A stretch of 64,000 nt of DNA from Flectobacillus sp. BAB-3569 (GTDB lineage Bacteria > Bacteroidota > Bacteroidia > Cytophagales > Spirosomataceae), in NCBI RefSeq assembly GCF_002270355.1, contig NZ_NJFZ01000013.1, forward strand, positions 1-64,000, given 5' to 3'. Below, one piece after another: positions 43,400-52,081 of this stretch; the first letter of the stretch is position 1; every line of letters begins with the position of its first letter. The position numbers and the translations under genes are program-made. The notes under the pieces are model-generated. The model saw only the letters and a program-made list of their open reading frames with translations, searched no databases and had not been told where the DNA came from.

Positions 43400-44742
43400 G
43401 AGAGTTTTTCGATAAATTGTGCGGCAGTTTTAGCTCTTACTTCTTCGATAGTTACATTGGGCATAAGCTCAATAAGCGTAAGTTTTCCTTCTGGATAAGC
43501 AAAAACCGCTAAATCGGTGATAACTAAATCGACCACGCCTTCGGCTGTAAGTGGAAGGGTACAAGTTGGAACGACTTTTGAAGTTCCGTCTGGGTCGGCA
43601 TGAGTGAGAGTAACAATTAATTTTTTGGCACCAGAAGCCAAATCCATTGCACCACCTACTCCCAAAAGTGGCTTCCCTGGCACTGCCCAATTGGCTAGAT
43701 TGCCTTTTTCATCTACTTCCAAACCACCCATAATAGCCACATCAACATGTCCACCACGAATCATGGCAAAGGAATCTGCACTATCAAAATAGCTACTTCC
43801 TTTGAGTGCCGTAACAGGTATTTTTCCAGCGTTGACAGGGTAGTCCATCGCACCACCACCATCTTCTGGCGCTGGACCAACGCCTAGCATGCCATTTTCG
43901 GTATGAAGAATAATACCATCTTCAGGTTTGATTAAATCCGCCACAAGCGTAGGAATACCAATCCCTAGGTTGACAACATCGCCATTTTTCAGTTCGGCAA
44001 AAGCTCGCTTAGCCATTTGCATACGTGATTCGCTCACTTTCTTGCCTCTATTGACCGATGCCGATGAGCCTAGGTCTTCTAAACTAACCTTTGCTTCGAC
44101 CAAATAATCTACGAAACATCCTGGCGTATGAATAAAATTGGGGTCTATTTCACCTACAGGAACGATTTCTTCAACTTCGGCAATCACCAAATCTGCTGCT
44201 GTCGCCATTGCACGATTGAAGTTTTGCTCTGTCATTCTGTAGGTTAAATTTCCTGCCGTATCGGCTTTCCATGCTCTGATAAAAGCTACATTTCCACGAA
44301 TTCCTTCGATAAAAACTTGCTCTTGACCATTAATAATCTTGGTATCTCTTCCTTTTGCAATCAATGTTCCTGTCGAAGTTGGGGTATAAAAACCGCCTAT
44401 TCCAGCACCACCAGCACGAATGGCTTCAGCTAAAGTGCCTTGAGGCAAAAGTTCATATTCTACCTCACCAGATTGTGCGGCTTTGACGGCATCGGGGTTA
44501 CTAGTAAAAAATGAACCAATCATTTTACTGATTTGACCGTTTAGCAAAAGTTTGCCCCCTCCAAGATTAGGTTCTCCTACGTTATTGCCTATAAAAGTGA
44601 GATTTTTAGTTTGAGTTTTAGCGAGTGCATGAAGCAAATGAACAGGATTGCCTGTCATACCAAAGCCCCCACCCAACAAAACATCGCCATCTTTGACCAA
44701 TGCTGCGGCTTCTTCTACCGTAATTTGTGGTACTTGTTTCAT
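43396..44742 (-). CDS. Fused 3-oxoadipate (3-oxoacid) CoA-transferase, subunits A and B
   Basis: 448 residues joining both family I CoA-transferase subunits. The A part is about 1-220 ([56 protein letters not shown]). The B part is about 240-448 ([30 protein letters not shown], catalytic Glu in [13 protein letters not shown]). It would move CoA from succinyl-CoA to 3-oxoadipate, the PcaIJ reaction; an acetoacetate enzyme (SCOT) is the alternative, but it is directly coupled to pcaF and pcaB. The gap upstream (44743-45025) holds repeat family A, so this gene may open a second transcription unit of the pca set. Confidence 0.88.
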   Translation of the reverse strand: MKQVPQITVEEAAALVKDGDVLLGGGFGMTGNPVHLLHALAKTQTKNLTFIGNNVGEPNLGGGKLLLNGQISKMIGSFFTSNPDAVKAAQSGEVEYELLPQGTLAEAIRAGGAGIGGFYTPTSTGTLIAKGRDTKIINGQEQVFIEGIRGNVAFIRAWKADTAGNLTYRMTEQNFNRAMATAADLVIAEVEEIVPVGEIDPNFIHTPGCFVDYLVEAKVSLEDLGSSASVNRGKKVSESRMQMAKRAFAELKNGDVVNLGIGIPTLVADLIKPEDGIILHTENGMLGVGPAPEDGGGAMDYPVNAGKIPVTALKGSSYFDSADSFAMIRGGHVDVAIMGGLEVDEKGNLANWAVPGKPLLGVGGAMDLASGAKKLIVTLTHADPDGTSKVVPTCTLPLTAEGVVDLVITDLAVFAYPEGKLTLIELMPNVTIEEVRAKTAAQFIEKLS

Positions 44743-44820
44743 GATTTTTAAGTGATTTAGAAAGTAATCATGAAGTATTTCGACTTAAGTATTAGTGCTT
44801 AATTATGAGTTATGTGTTTT

Positions 44821-44930
44821 AGGCACAAGGCACAGAGTGTTAAAATGTTTTTTATTATCCATCGCCATGCTTTTTTCCAAAACCCACCGCTGAAAGCCGT
44901 TACCAGAAAGCCCAAAGCATAATCTTAAAT
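44821..44930 (+). repeat. Dispersed intergenic repeat, family A, copy 3
   Basis: Has AGGCACAAGGCACAGAGTGT, TAAAATGTTTTTTATT, CCATGCTTTTTTCCAAAACC, CACCGCTGAAAGCCGTTACC and AGAAAGCCCAAAGC in the same order as the other copies. It lies between pcaG and the CoA-transferase gene, within a row of genes of one pathway. Confidence 0.75.
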
Positions 44931-45025
44931 TTTATTTTGCTCACTAACTTGAAACAAACATCTATATCAAAAGCTATGTCTGTTCGGGTCGATTTACAAC
45001 AAATATTTACTTCATGAGAATTTTT

Positions 45026-45589
45026 TTATACGTCAAAAAATACTGTTTCCTGTTCGCCTTGCATGACAATATCCCATTGATAGACAATACCTTCTGGCGT
45101 TTCGTGCCGTTGGGCAATGAGTGTATTTCTTCTTTCTTCAGGAACTGTATTGAGAATGCTATCCTTTTGATTTTCGGTTATTTCGTCCGAAAAATATAGC
45201 CTTGTGTAAGCATGAGTCAACAAACCACGCATAAAAACCACTACCGTAATATGAGGTGCTTGACCCTCAACAGAGGCTGGTTTGATAGTTTGGAAAATAA
45301 ACTTAGCCTCAGGGTCAGTACCTGTTCCAAATCGTCCGAAACCTTTAAAGTCTGAATCTGTTGGATTATATTGACCTTTGGCATCTGCCTGCCAAATTTC
45401 AATCATGGCATCAGGGATTGCCTGCCCTTCTCCGTCAAGCACTCGTCCTTGGAGCGTAATGGGTTCGCCTTGTGTATTTGGGGTACGCAAATTGCCCGAA
45501 GCAATACTGGTATGATTATATAAATATTGTTGCGGACTAAGTCCATAGGCAAAGTATGGGCCTACCGTCTGAGAGGGAGTTTGTGTCAT
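45026..45589 (-). CDS. pcaG: Protocatechuate 3,4-dioxygenase, alpha subunit
   Basis: 187 residues of the intradiol dioxygenase family. TPSQTVGPYFAYGL at the N-terminus is typical of PcaG. ITLQGRVLDGEGQAIPDAMIEIWQADAKGQY and FGRFGTGTDPEAKFIFQTIKP follow, then HITVVVFMRGLLTHAYTRLYF. The Fe ligands reside in the beta subunit; the alpha subunit shapes the active site. The start overlaps pcaH by 4 bases. Confidence 0.94.
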   Translation of the reverse strand: MTQTPSQTVGPYFAYGLSPQQYLYNHTSIASGNLRTPNTQGEPITLQGRVLDGEGQAIPDAMIEIWQADAKGQYNPTDSDFKGFGRFGTGTDPEAKFIFQTIKPASVEGQAPHITVVVFMRGLLTHAYTRLYFSDEITENQKDSILNTVPEERRNTLIAQRHETPEGIVYQWDIVMQGEQETVFFDV

Positions 45590-46284
45590 TGATTTTCGAA
45601 TGGAGTAGCGTTATGTCCTCTTAATACGATGTCAAAATTGTAACCTAGTGCAAAGTCTGGTTGCGTCAAGGATAGGTCAAATTGAGAAACCAAAAGGTGT
45701 CTAGCCTTTTCTGGAACTCCTTGATAAATAGGGTCATATTGCAACAAGGGGTCGCCAGGAAAATACATTTGAGTGACCAAGCGATTCGTAATATTTGACC
45801 CAAACAAAGAAAAATGAATATGATTAGGTCGCCACGCATTTGGGTGATTGCCCCAAGGATATGCCCCAGGTTTGATGGTCATAAAAGTGTAACGACCGTT
45901 CTCGTCGGTCACGCAGCGCCCGCCACCAAAAAAATTAGGGTCGAGGGGAGCATTGTGTTGGTCAACTTTATGAACATAACGGCCCGCTGCATTGGCTTGC
46001 CAAATTTCTACTAAAGTATTTTTGATAGGTCGCCCATCAATGTCTAAGATTCTTCCAGACACTACGATACGTTCGCCGAGCGGCTCACCGTTTCGAATGC
46101 CATTTTTGGTAAGATCATTATCGTATTTTCCAACACTATCTTGTCCATAAACTGGCCCTGTCGACTCCGAAAGCGTATGTTTCATTGGAATCAAGGGCTT
46201 TGAAGGAGCTCTAAAAATAGTTGATTTATAGTCGGGATATAAATAGGGAGGATGTACTTCCCAATCTCGTGGTTGCTGATTCAT
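45586..46284 (-). CDS. pcaH: Protocatechuate 3,4-dioxygenase, beta subunit
   Basis: 232 residues. It carries the non-haem Fe(III) site of intradiol enzymes: Tyr in NAAGRYVHK, Tyr in IKPGAYPW and the two His in RPNHIHFSLFG. IVVSGRILDIDGRPIKNTLVEIWQANAAG and the N-terminal HPPYLYPDYKSTIFRAPSKPLI are PcaH-like. With PcaG it opens protocatechuate between the hydroxyls to 3-carboxy-cis,cis-muconate. It lies 24 bases after the PcaD-PcaC fusion gene. Confidence 0.95.
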   Translation of the reverse strand: MNQQPRDWEVHPPYLYPDYKSTIFRAPSKPLIPMKHTLSESTGPVYGQDSVGKYDNDLTKNGIRNGEPLGERIVVSGRILDIDGRPIKNTLVEIWQANAAGRYVHKVDQHNAPLDPNFFGGGRCVTDENGRYTFMTIKPGAYPWGNHPNAWRPNHIHFSLFGSNITNRLVTQMYFPGDPLLQYDPIYQGVPEKARHLLVSQFDLSLTQPDFALGYNFDIVLRGHNATPFENQ

Positions 46285-46308
46285 GAGCTAAATGATTAAG
46301 GGTATGGT

Positions 46309-47481
46309 TCAAAAGTCTTTTTTTCCTAATTCATGATAAATTTTTTTGGCAATTTTAAAGGCGCTATTAGAACAAGGTACACCTGCGTAGATTCCCAAAT
46401 GCAGTAATACTTCTCTAATATCCGAAACGCTTGCTCCTGTGTTTTGGGTTGCTCTGATATGCATGGCCAGTTCTTCTTCGTGCCCTAATGAGGCTAAGAT
46501 GGCAATCGTAATCATACTTCGTTCTCGTTTGCTGAGTTCGGGTCTGGACCAAACCAATCCCCAAGCGCTTTGAGTGATATATGACTGAAAATCAGTATCA
46601 AAATGGCTTTTGTTAGCATCTGCTTTGTCTACATGAGCGTTGCCCAAAACGGCACGACGGGTTTTCATCCCAAGCTCATAAAGTGATTGGGTACTTGGTG
46701 CAAAAGCAAATGTATAGATGAGTGATAGTAATTTTTCTGAAGCATCGACACAAGGAATGTGTCCCGAACCCTCAATTTCTTCTAGTGAGGCGTGTGGCAT
46801 CAAGTCGACTAATGATTTCACTAATTCTGGGGTAGTCGAAAGGTCTTCGGAGCCAACTACGCACAAGGTTTCTGCTTGGATTTTTTGAACATTTTCTGTT
46901 AAATCTGCATCTCGAATGGCCTCACAACATTGGATATAGCCTTTTGGGCAACATCTCTCAAGCATTGTTCGATACCCAATAAGCTCGGATACTTGTGTAT
47001 TGCGAAAGCTTTCGGGAAACCATTTTTCCATTACGGCATCCGAAATACCTGCCAGCCCCACGGTATTTACCTGTTCGATTCGCTGATTCCAGCTGGTGGA
47101 AGTTCCTATTTTATGAGCTGTATCACAAAGAATCAACTTTTGCACTCGTTCAGGGTGGCGTTCTGCAAAAAGCATTGCTACTCGACCGCCTACAGATAAA
47201 CCAACTGGAATACATTGTTGTATTTTTAGCGCATCAAGCAAACCAACTAGGTCTTCGTAATAACTTTGCATACCATGCGTAATAGCTGCCGTTTGAGATA
47301 GTCCATGCCCACGCTTGTCATAACACAATACATTGGCAACATCGACCAAGCGCTCAACGACCTTATCCCAGATTCTGAAGTCTGTCCCTAAGGAGTTGAT
47401 AAAAACAAAAGTGGTTTCTTTCTGATGATTAATCCATTTGTAATGGATATTTAGACCATTGATATTGAGGAAATTAGCCAT
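46309..47481 (-). CDS. pcaL: Fusion of 3-oxoadipate enol-lactonase and 4-carboxymuconolactone decarboxylase
   Basis: 390 residues in two parts. About 1-255 is an alpha/beta-hydrolase with the nucleophile elbow GLSVGGRVAML and the His in EGSGHIPCVDA (PcaD). About 265-390 is a carboxymuconolactone decarboxylase domain (YELGMKTRRAVLGNAHVDKADANKSHFDTDFQSYITQSAWGLVWSRPELSKRERSMITIA, HIRATQNTGASVSDIREVLLH; PcaC). The order PcaD-PcaC is the known PcaL fusion of actinobacteria and others. It performs two consecutive steps to 3-oxoadipate. 19 bases downstream of pobA. Confidence 0.93.
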   Translation of the reverse strand: MANFLNINGLNIHYKWINHQKETTFVFINSLGTDFRIWDKVVERLVDVANVLCYDKRGHGLSQTAAITHGMQSYYEDLVGLLDALKIQQCIPVGLSVGGRVAMLFAERHPERVQKLILCDTAHKIGTSTSWNQRIEQVNTVGLAGISDAVMEKWFPESFRNTQVSELIGYRTMLERCCPKGYIQCCEAIRDADLTENVQKIQAETLCVVGSEDLSTTPELVKSLVDLMPHASLEEIEGSGHIPCVDASEKLLSLIYTFAFAPSTQSLYELGMKTRRAVLGNAHVDKADANKSHFDTDFQSYITQSAWGLVWSRPELSKRERSMITIAILASLGHEEELAMHIRATQNTGASVSDIREVLLHLGIYAGVPCSNSAFKIAKKIYHELGKKDF

Positions 47482-47500
47482 TAAAATAAGGAAGGTTAAT

Positions 47501-48679
47501 TCAAATTTCTTTCAGACCTACATAGTTTTCGGCAATGGTAGTTGCTTGTGCTTTGGAGATTCTGATATAATCAAATTTTGATTTTTGGAGTAAATTTTCA
47601 AACGAACCGTGAGGCGCTTGCTTATGAAATAGATAAGTCATAAAGTTCGAAAAATCCTGTGCACGCCAAATTCTTCTCAAACAGTCCTGCGAATAACTTT
47701 GAAGAAGGCTATCGTCCTGATTATCATACCAGTTTGTCAATGCAGAGGCAAGGAAGCGAATATCTGCTACTGCCAAATTCAAGCCTTTCCCACCTGTAGG
47801 GGGTACAATATGGGCGGCATCACCCGCCAAAAACAAGCGTCCATGTTGCATATTATCAATCATGAAGCTTCGCATCGGCGTAATGCTTTTCTCGAAGATA
47901 GGACCACTTTGTAAGCTCCAGCCTTCTGTACCCAAGCGGATAGATAGCTCTTCCCAGACTTTTTCATCAGGCCAATTATCGACTGTATCATCGTTTTCAA
48001 CTTGAATATACAGTCGGCTAACTGTCTCAGAACGAAGACTATGTAAAGCAAATCCTCTTTCGTGGTAAGCATAAATGAGTTCGTCAGACGAAGGTGCAAC
48101 ATTGGCTAAAATACCTAGCCAACTAAAAGGATACTCGATTCTAAATTCGTTGTAAGTATCTTTGGGCAAATGCTGACGACCAATGCCATGATAGCCATCA
48201 CAACCTGCTACAAAGTCGCAGGTCAATTCATGTTCTTCGCCATTATGTTGGTAAAAAATACTTGGATTGTCGGTTTTGGTACCTTCGATATGCTTAGCAT
48301 GAGCCTCAAAAAGAATTTCAATTCCTCTATCTAAGTTGGCCTGAATCAAGTCTTTGACTACTTCTTGCTGTCCATAAATGGTGATGCATCTCCCGCCTGT
48401 TAACTCCTTAAATGGAACACGCTGACGGACTCCATTAAAGCTCAAATAAACTCCATGATGCTCAAGTCCCTCTTTATCAAGACGTTCTGAAGCACCTAGT
48501 TCACGAATTAAATCAACCGTGTTTTGCTCCAACAAACCTGCTCGAACGCGTGATTCTACATATAAGCGACTTCGGTTTTCAAGAATGATACAATCGATTC
48601 CTCTTTTTTGAAGTAATAAGGCAAGCGTAAGGCCAGCAGGGCCTGCTCCAATGATACCGACTTTGGTTGAGTGCTTCAT
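47501..48679 (-). CDS. pobA: 4-hydroxybenzoate 3-monooxygenase
   Basis: 392 residues, the usual size of PobA. The FAD motif GAGPAGLTLALLLQKRG begins at residue 11. ENRSRLYVESRVRAGLLEQNTVDLIRELGASERL includes the residues that wrap the flavin. CDGYHGIGRQHLP is the DG motif, and GDAAHIVPPTGGKGLNLAVADI is the C-terminal FAD motif. It hydroxylates 4-hydroxybenzoate to protocatechuate with NADPH and O2. It is the first gene of the pob-pca run, divergent from an AraC regulator with a 21-base-phased direct repeat in between. Confidence 0.95.
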   Translation of the reverse strand: MKHSTKVGIIGAGPAGLTLALLLQKRGIDCIILENRSRLYVESRVRAGLLEQNTVDLIRELGASERLDKEGLEHHGVYLSFNGVRQRVPFKELTGGRCITIYGQQEVVKDLIQANLDRGIEILFEAHAKHIEGTKTDNPSIFYQHNGEEHELTCDFVAGCDGYHGIGRQHLPKDTYNEFRIEYPFSWLGILANVAPSSDELIYAYHERGFALHSLRSETVSRLYIQVENDDTVDNWPDEKVWEELSIRLGTEGWSLQSGPIFEKSITPMRSFMIDNMQHGRLFLAGDAAHIVPPTGGKGLNLAVADIRFLASALTNWYDNQDDSLLQSYSQDCLRRIWRAQDFSNFMTYLFHKQAPHGSFENLLQKSKFDYIRISKAQATTIAENYVGLKEI

Positions 48680-48745
48680 CGTGAGTTTATGATAGATTTT
48701 CTGTTAAATATGATTTAAAGATTGGCCAGAATCTCATTGATGAAA

Positions 48746-48753
48746 CAAAGATA
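48746..48753 (-). promoter_or_regulatory. Bacteroidota-type -7 box TATCTTTG of the pobA promoter
   Basis: On the minus strand TATCTTTG fits the Bacteroidota -7 consensus TAnnTTTG, 67 bases before the pobA start codon. No convincing -33 TTTG is seen at the normal distance, which fits an activator-dependent promoter. Confidence 0.45.
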
Positions 48754-48774
48754 GAGGGCATTTATAGGTTTATT

Positions 48775-48808
48775 TTTGGACGAAATACGGTATTATTTGG
48801 ACAAAATA
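48775..48808. promoter_or_regulatory. Direct repeat TTTGGACGAAATA/TTTGGACAAAATA, 21-base period
   Basis: Copies at 48775-48787 and 48796-48808 match at 12 of 13 positions and are spaced by 21 bases, two helical turns. That is the arrangement of AraC-family operators with tandem half-sites. They lie about 25 bases upstream of the pobA -7 box, overlapping where the -33 region would be, and about 77 bases from the divergent AraC gene. Confidence 0.6.
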
Positions 48809-48884
48809 AACATTGTTACTACCTTGTGAGCTAAAAATATAAATAGTTTACCTTGAAAAGGTTATATCTCTACAGAACTATCGA

Positions 48885-49775
48885 ATGAAAAATAAGATTA
48901 TCAATTATTCGGGGCTTTATGGCGATGCACAACGACGTTGGTTACCTGACTTTGTGCATTGTGAACCTTTGGAAGCTCGCAGTCAACTACATAACTGGCA
49001 AATAGAATCGCATATCCATACCGATTTATGGCAAATATTTTGTCTAGAGGACGGCGAGGCTAAAATTATGAGTGCGCATCATACTTGGCAAACACAAGGT
49101 ATGACTCTAGTGGTAATTCCGCCTAATACCCTACACGGATTCGAATTTGTAGCAGGTTTATCGGGAATCGTACTTACGGTATCGTCGTCTTATTGGGATA
49201 GATTGTTGCAAACGGCACCCACGATTAGCCTAACTTTTCAGGAAATGACTTGTCTTTCTCTTGAGAAAAAACAGAATAACTTTCAGAAAATCAAGAGATT
49301 AATAGAGGAAATTAGAGAAGAAGAAAACAATAATTATCCAGAAAAAAACTTTTCTATACAAACTACTTTGGGCATGATTTGCATCGAAATTTTCCGATTG
49401 GCCAGCGCTCAAAATGAACAAAAATTAGTGAGTAACCAACGTAGTTTATCAATTTACCGAAACTTTGTCAAAAGTATTAAAGAATCTTACAGTCCTCAAA
49501 AAAGTATTACGCAATATGCTGAAGAACAGAAAATTACGATAGTGCATCTTAATCGGATTTGTCGTAGTGTGACAGACAAATCTGCTATTCAGTGTGTGCA
49601 TGATTTTTTTGTAGAAGAAGCCAAAAAATACCTTTTGTATACCAATTTGAGTATTGCAGAAGTGGCATATCAGGTCAATTTTGATGACCCAGCGTATTTT
49701 TCAAGGCTCTTTAAAAAAGTAGTTGGACTTTCTCCAAAAGATTTTAAGGAGAAAAGTAGAAATCTCTATTTTTGA
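48885..49775 (+). CDS. AraC family regulator of the pob/pca genes (PobR/PcaR-like)
   Basis: 296 residues. An N-terminal cupin (WQIESHIHTDLWQIFCLEDGEAKI, MTLVVIPPNTLHGFEF) is followed by a long helical linker and two C-terminal helix-turn-helix motifs (ITQYAEEQKITIVHLNRICRSVTDKSAIQCV; LSIAEVAYQVNFDDPAYFSRLFKKVVGLSPKDFK). It is a paralogue of the protein at 38435. Divergent from pobA, so it probably senses 4-hydroxybenzoate or protocatechuate and activates the pob-pca run through the 21-base-phased repeats. Confidence 0.9.
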   Translation: MKNKIINYSGLYGDAQRRWLPDFVHCEPLEARSQLHNWQIESHIHTDLWQIFCLEDGEAKIMSAHHTWQTQGMTLVVIPPNTLHGFEFVAGLSGIVLTVSSSYWDRLLQTAPTISLTFQEMTCLSLEKKQNNFQKIKRLIEEIREEENNNYPEKNFSIQTTLGMICIEIFRLASAQNEQKLVSNQRSLSIYRNFVKSIKESYSPQKSITQYAEEQKITIVHLNRICRSVTDKSAIQCVHDFFVEEAKKYLLYTNLSIAEVAYQVNFDDPAYFSRLFKKVVGLSPKDFKEKSRNLYF

Positions 49776-49853
49776 TGAATATAGTTTTACATTTGAGATG
49801 ATACAGCAGAATGATTGATTTTACCTAAAAAATATTTTGATAAACTTCGTATT

Positions 49854-50762
49854 ATGGCGCAAAAACAGGCTATTGCTAAGATTCCAGTATTAAATCCCTC
49901 CCAATTTGATGAATATTTGTTTGGGACTTGGAAGCCTGTAGTATCTAAAGTCTATAATCAATTCCACATTGAGCGAGTCGAACATTATAAGACTCACCTG
50001 CAATTGCCTCTACAGCCACATCGTCGATTGGTCTATTTTATGATTTTTTTGACGAAAGGGAAAGTGTTAAGAAGTAAAGGCTTGACCCAATACGAAATAG
50101 GACCGAATACATTGTTTGCCTTACCTTCTGACCAGATAACCTCTATTGAATTTGTCAGTGAGGATGCCGAAGGGTATTATCTTCATTTTCTACCCGAAAT
50201 ATTTCAACAAAAACGATTTAATCTTCCTGTTTTGAAAGAACTTCCCTTCTTTCAATTTACAGGAAATCCTGTGTTTGAATTAATTGAAAATAAGCAAGTT
50301 ATTGAGCTATTTGAGTTGATTTTACAAGAATATAAAAAGAATCAACCCGAGCGATTTGAACTTTTACCTTTGTATTTAACCACCCTTCTGACAGAATTTA
50401 AGCTACAAGAAAAAAGTCAGCCAAGGGCTCTTCAAAATGCGGCAACCTACTTAACTCAGCGGTATAAAGATGCATTATCAAGCTTGATTTATGAGAAAAA
50501 ATCAGTTCAGGAATTTGCGGATTATTTATCTGTTTCGCCTAATCATTTAAACAAATCTGTAAAAATAACTACAGGAAAATCAGCACATGAATTATTGGAG
50601 GAAATGAGAATTTTAGAAGCAAAAGTTTTACTGAGCCAAACAGAATTGAGTATTGGAGAAATCGCCTTTCGATTGGGGAAAGTAGACCCTAGCGATTTTA
50701 GTCGTTTTTTTAGAGCAAAAACACTTTTAACTCCAAAACAATATAGAAATAATTCTAATTGA
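49854..50762 (+). CDS. AraC family transcriptional regulator
   Basis: About 302 residues from ATG at 49854 (MAQKQAIAKIPVLNPSQF); a TTG at 49815 would add 13 residues without family support. The N-terminal ligand domain (HRRLVYFMIFLTKGKVLRSKGLTQYEIGPNTLFALPSDQI) differs from the PobR-like type and resembles the common Bacteroidota AraC group with a short cupin. C-terminal helix-turn-helices are VQEFADYLSVSPNHLNKSVKITTGKSAHELLEEMRILEAKVLL and LSIGEIAFRLGKVDPSDFSRFFRAKTLLTPKQYR. It lies 164 bases upstream of the hydroxycinnamate gene row and points into it, so it may control those genes. Confidence 0.88.
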   Translation: MAQKQAIAKIPVLNPSQFDEYLFGTWKPVVSKVYNQFHIERVEHYKTHLQLPLQPHRRLVYFMIFLTKGKVLRSKGLTQYEIGPNTLFALPSDQITSIEFVSEDAEGYYLHFLPEIFQQKRFNLPVLKELPFFQFTGNPVFELIENKQVIELFELILQEYKKNQPERFELLPLYLTTLLTEFKLQEKSQPRALQNAATYLTQRYKDALSSLIYEKKSVQEFADYLSVSPNHLNKSVKITTGKSAHELLEEMRILEAKVLLSQTELSIGEIAFRLGKVDPSDFSRFFRAKTLLTPKQYRNNSN

Positions 50763-50926
50763 TTGTTTTTGCATAATATTGATTTGAAATAGCCTATTTA
50801 TTCTCTTCCAAACGCTACAATTTTGTACCACCCTTGAGTACAACACTTTAAATAATCAAACGGCGATAACGTCATTTGAAAAAACACTAAAATACCCCTT
50901 CAATCCAATTTTAATACTCATTAACT

Positions 50927-52033
50927 ATGAAACCTCCTTTTAGAGCTGACCATGTGGGAAGTTTGCTTCGCACAGCGTCTGTAAAAACAAATCGTCATGA
51001 GTGGAAATTAGGCAATCTTCCAGCCGAGGAGTTACGAGCTATCGAAGACGCCGCTATTCTCGAAACCGTCAAAAAGCTTGAATCTACAGGTATGAAAGCG
51101 ATTACCGATGGCGAATTTCGCAGAGATTATTTCCATTTAGACTTTTTGAAAGAGCTTGCGGGGGTGACAGTAACAGGAGGTATGGACGCCAATCCAAATG
51201 CTAAAGTGGCGGAAGATGGCTTCAAACCTCCTGTTTTAAGTGTTACAGGAAAACTCCAACACCAAAAAGATATTCAAGTCGCAGATTTTAATTATCTAAA
51301 ATCTATCGTTACCCAAACTCCCAAAGTAAGCATTCCATCGCCAACCATGATTCACTTTCGTGGCGGACGCAAATCGATAGATATTCAGGCTTATCCTGAT
51401 ATGGATGAGTTTTTTCATGATTTATCAACTGCTTACAAACAAGAAATAGATCATTTGTACGCTGCGGGTTTACGTTATTTACAATTAGACGATACCAATT
51501 TGGCGTATCTGTGCGACCCCAAAATGCGCGCTGCTGCAGCCGAAAGAGGCGAAGATCCTAATGAGTTGCCACGTACTTATGCGGCACTGATTAACTCGGT
51601 GATTGACAATCGTCCAAGTGATTTGACCGTTGGTATTCACCTTTGCCGTGGAAACTACCGAAGCACTTGGTTTGCTGAAGGTGGCTATGAACCTGTAGCT
51701 GAAATTCTCTTCAATGAAATCAATGTGGATGCCTATTTCTTGGAATACGATGATGAAAGAAGTGGCGATTTTGCTCCTTTGAGATTTGTCCCTAAAAACA
51801 AACATGTGGTTTTGGGAATCATTTCTTCAAAGGTAAAAGAGCTAGAAAATATCGATGATTTGTGTAAACGCATTGACGAAGCAGCGCAATATATGCCACT
51901 CGAAAACCTTTGTGTGAGTCCACAATGCGGTTTTTCTTCGACACACCACGGCAATGACCTAACTCATGACGACCAATGGCGCAAGATTGAATTGGTAGTA
52001 AATACAGCCATCAAGGTTTGGGGAGAAGCCTAA
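50927..52033 (+). CDS. MetE-like (cobalamin-independent methionine synthase II) family protein
   Basis: 368 residues matching only the C-terminal catalytic barrel of MetE. The start RADHVGSLLRTASVK, ITDGEFRRDYFHLDFL and DDTNLAYLCDP are typical. The zinc site is visible as HLCRGNYRSTWFAEGGYE (His, Cys, with Glu to follow) and SPQCGFSS (Cys). A stand-alone barrel of this class cannot use folate in the MetE way and often acts in thiol or methyl transfer; epoxyalkane:CoM transferase is a relative. In this cluster a role in removing or accepting a methyl or thiol group is possible (for instance from methoxylated phenolics), but that is only context. Confidence 0.82.
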   Translation: MKPPFRADHVGSLLRTASVKTNRHEWKLGNLPAEELRAIEDAAILETVKKLESTGMKAITDGEFRRDYFHLDFLKELAGVTVTGGMDANPNAKVAEDGFKPPVLSVTGKLQHQKDIQVADFNYLKSIVTQTPKVSIPSPTMIHFRGGRKSIDIQAYPDMDEFFHDLSTAYKQEIDHLYAAGLRYLQLDDTNLAYLCDPKMRAAAAERGEDPNELPRTYAALINSVIDNRPSDLTVGIHLCRGNYRSTWFAEGGYEPVAEILFNEINVDAYFLEYDDERSGDFAPLRFVPKNKHVVLGIISSKVKELENIDDLCKRIDEAAQYMPLENLCVSPQCGFSSTHHGNDLTHDDQWRKIELVVNTAIKVWGEA

Positions 52034-52081
52034 AACGTAGCGTAATTCAACAATTTCTGAATAGAAGAATCCCAAACGGTT

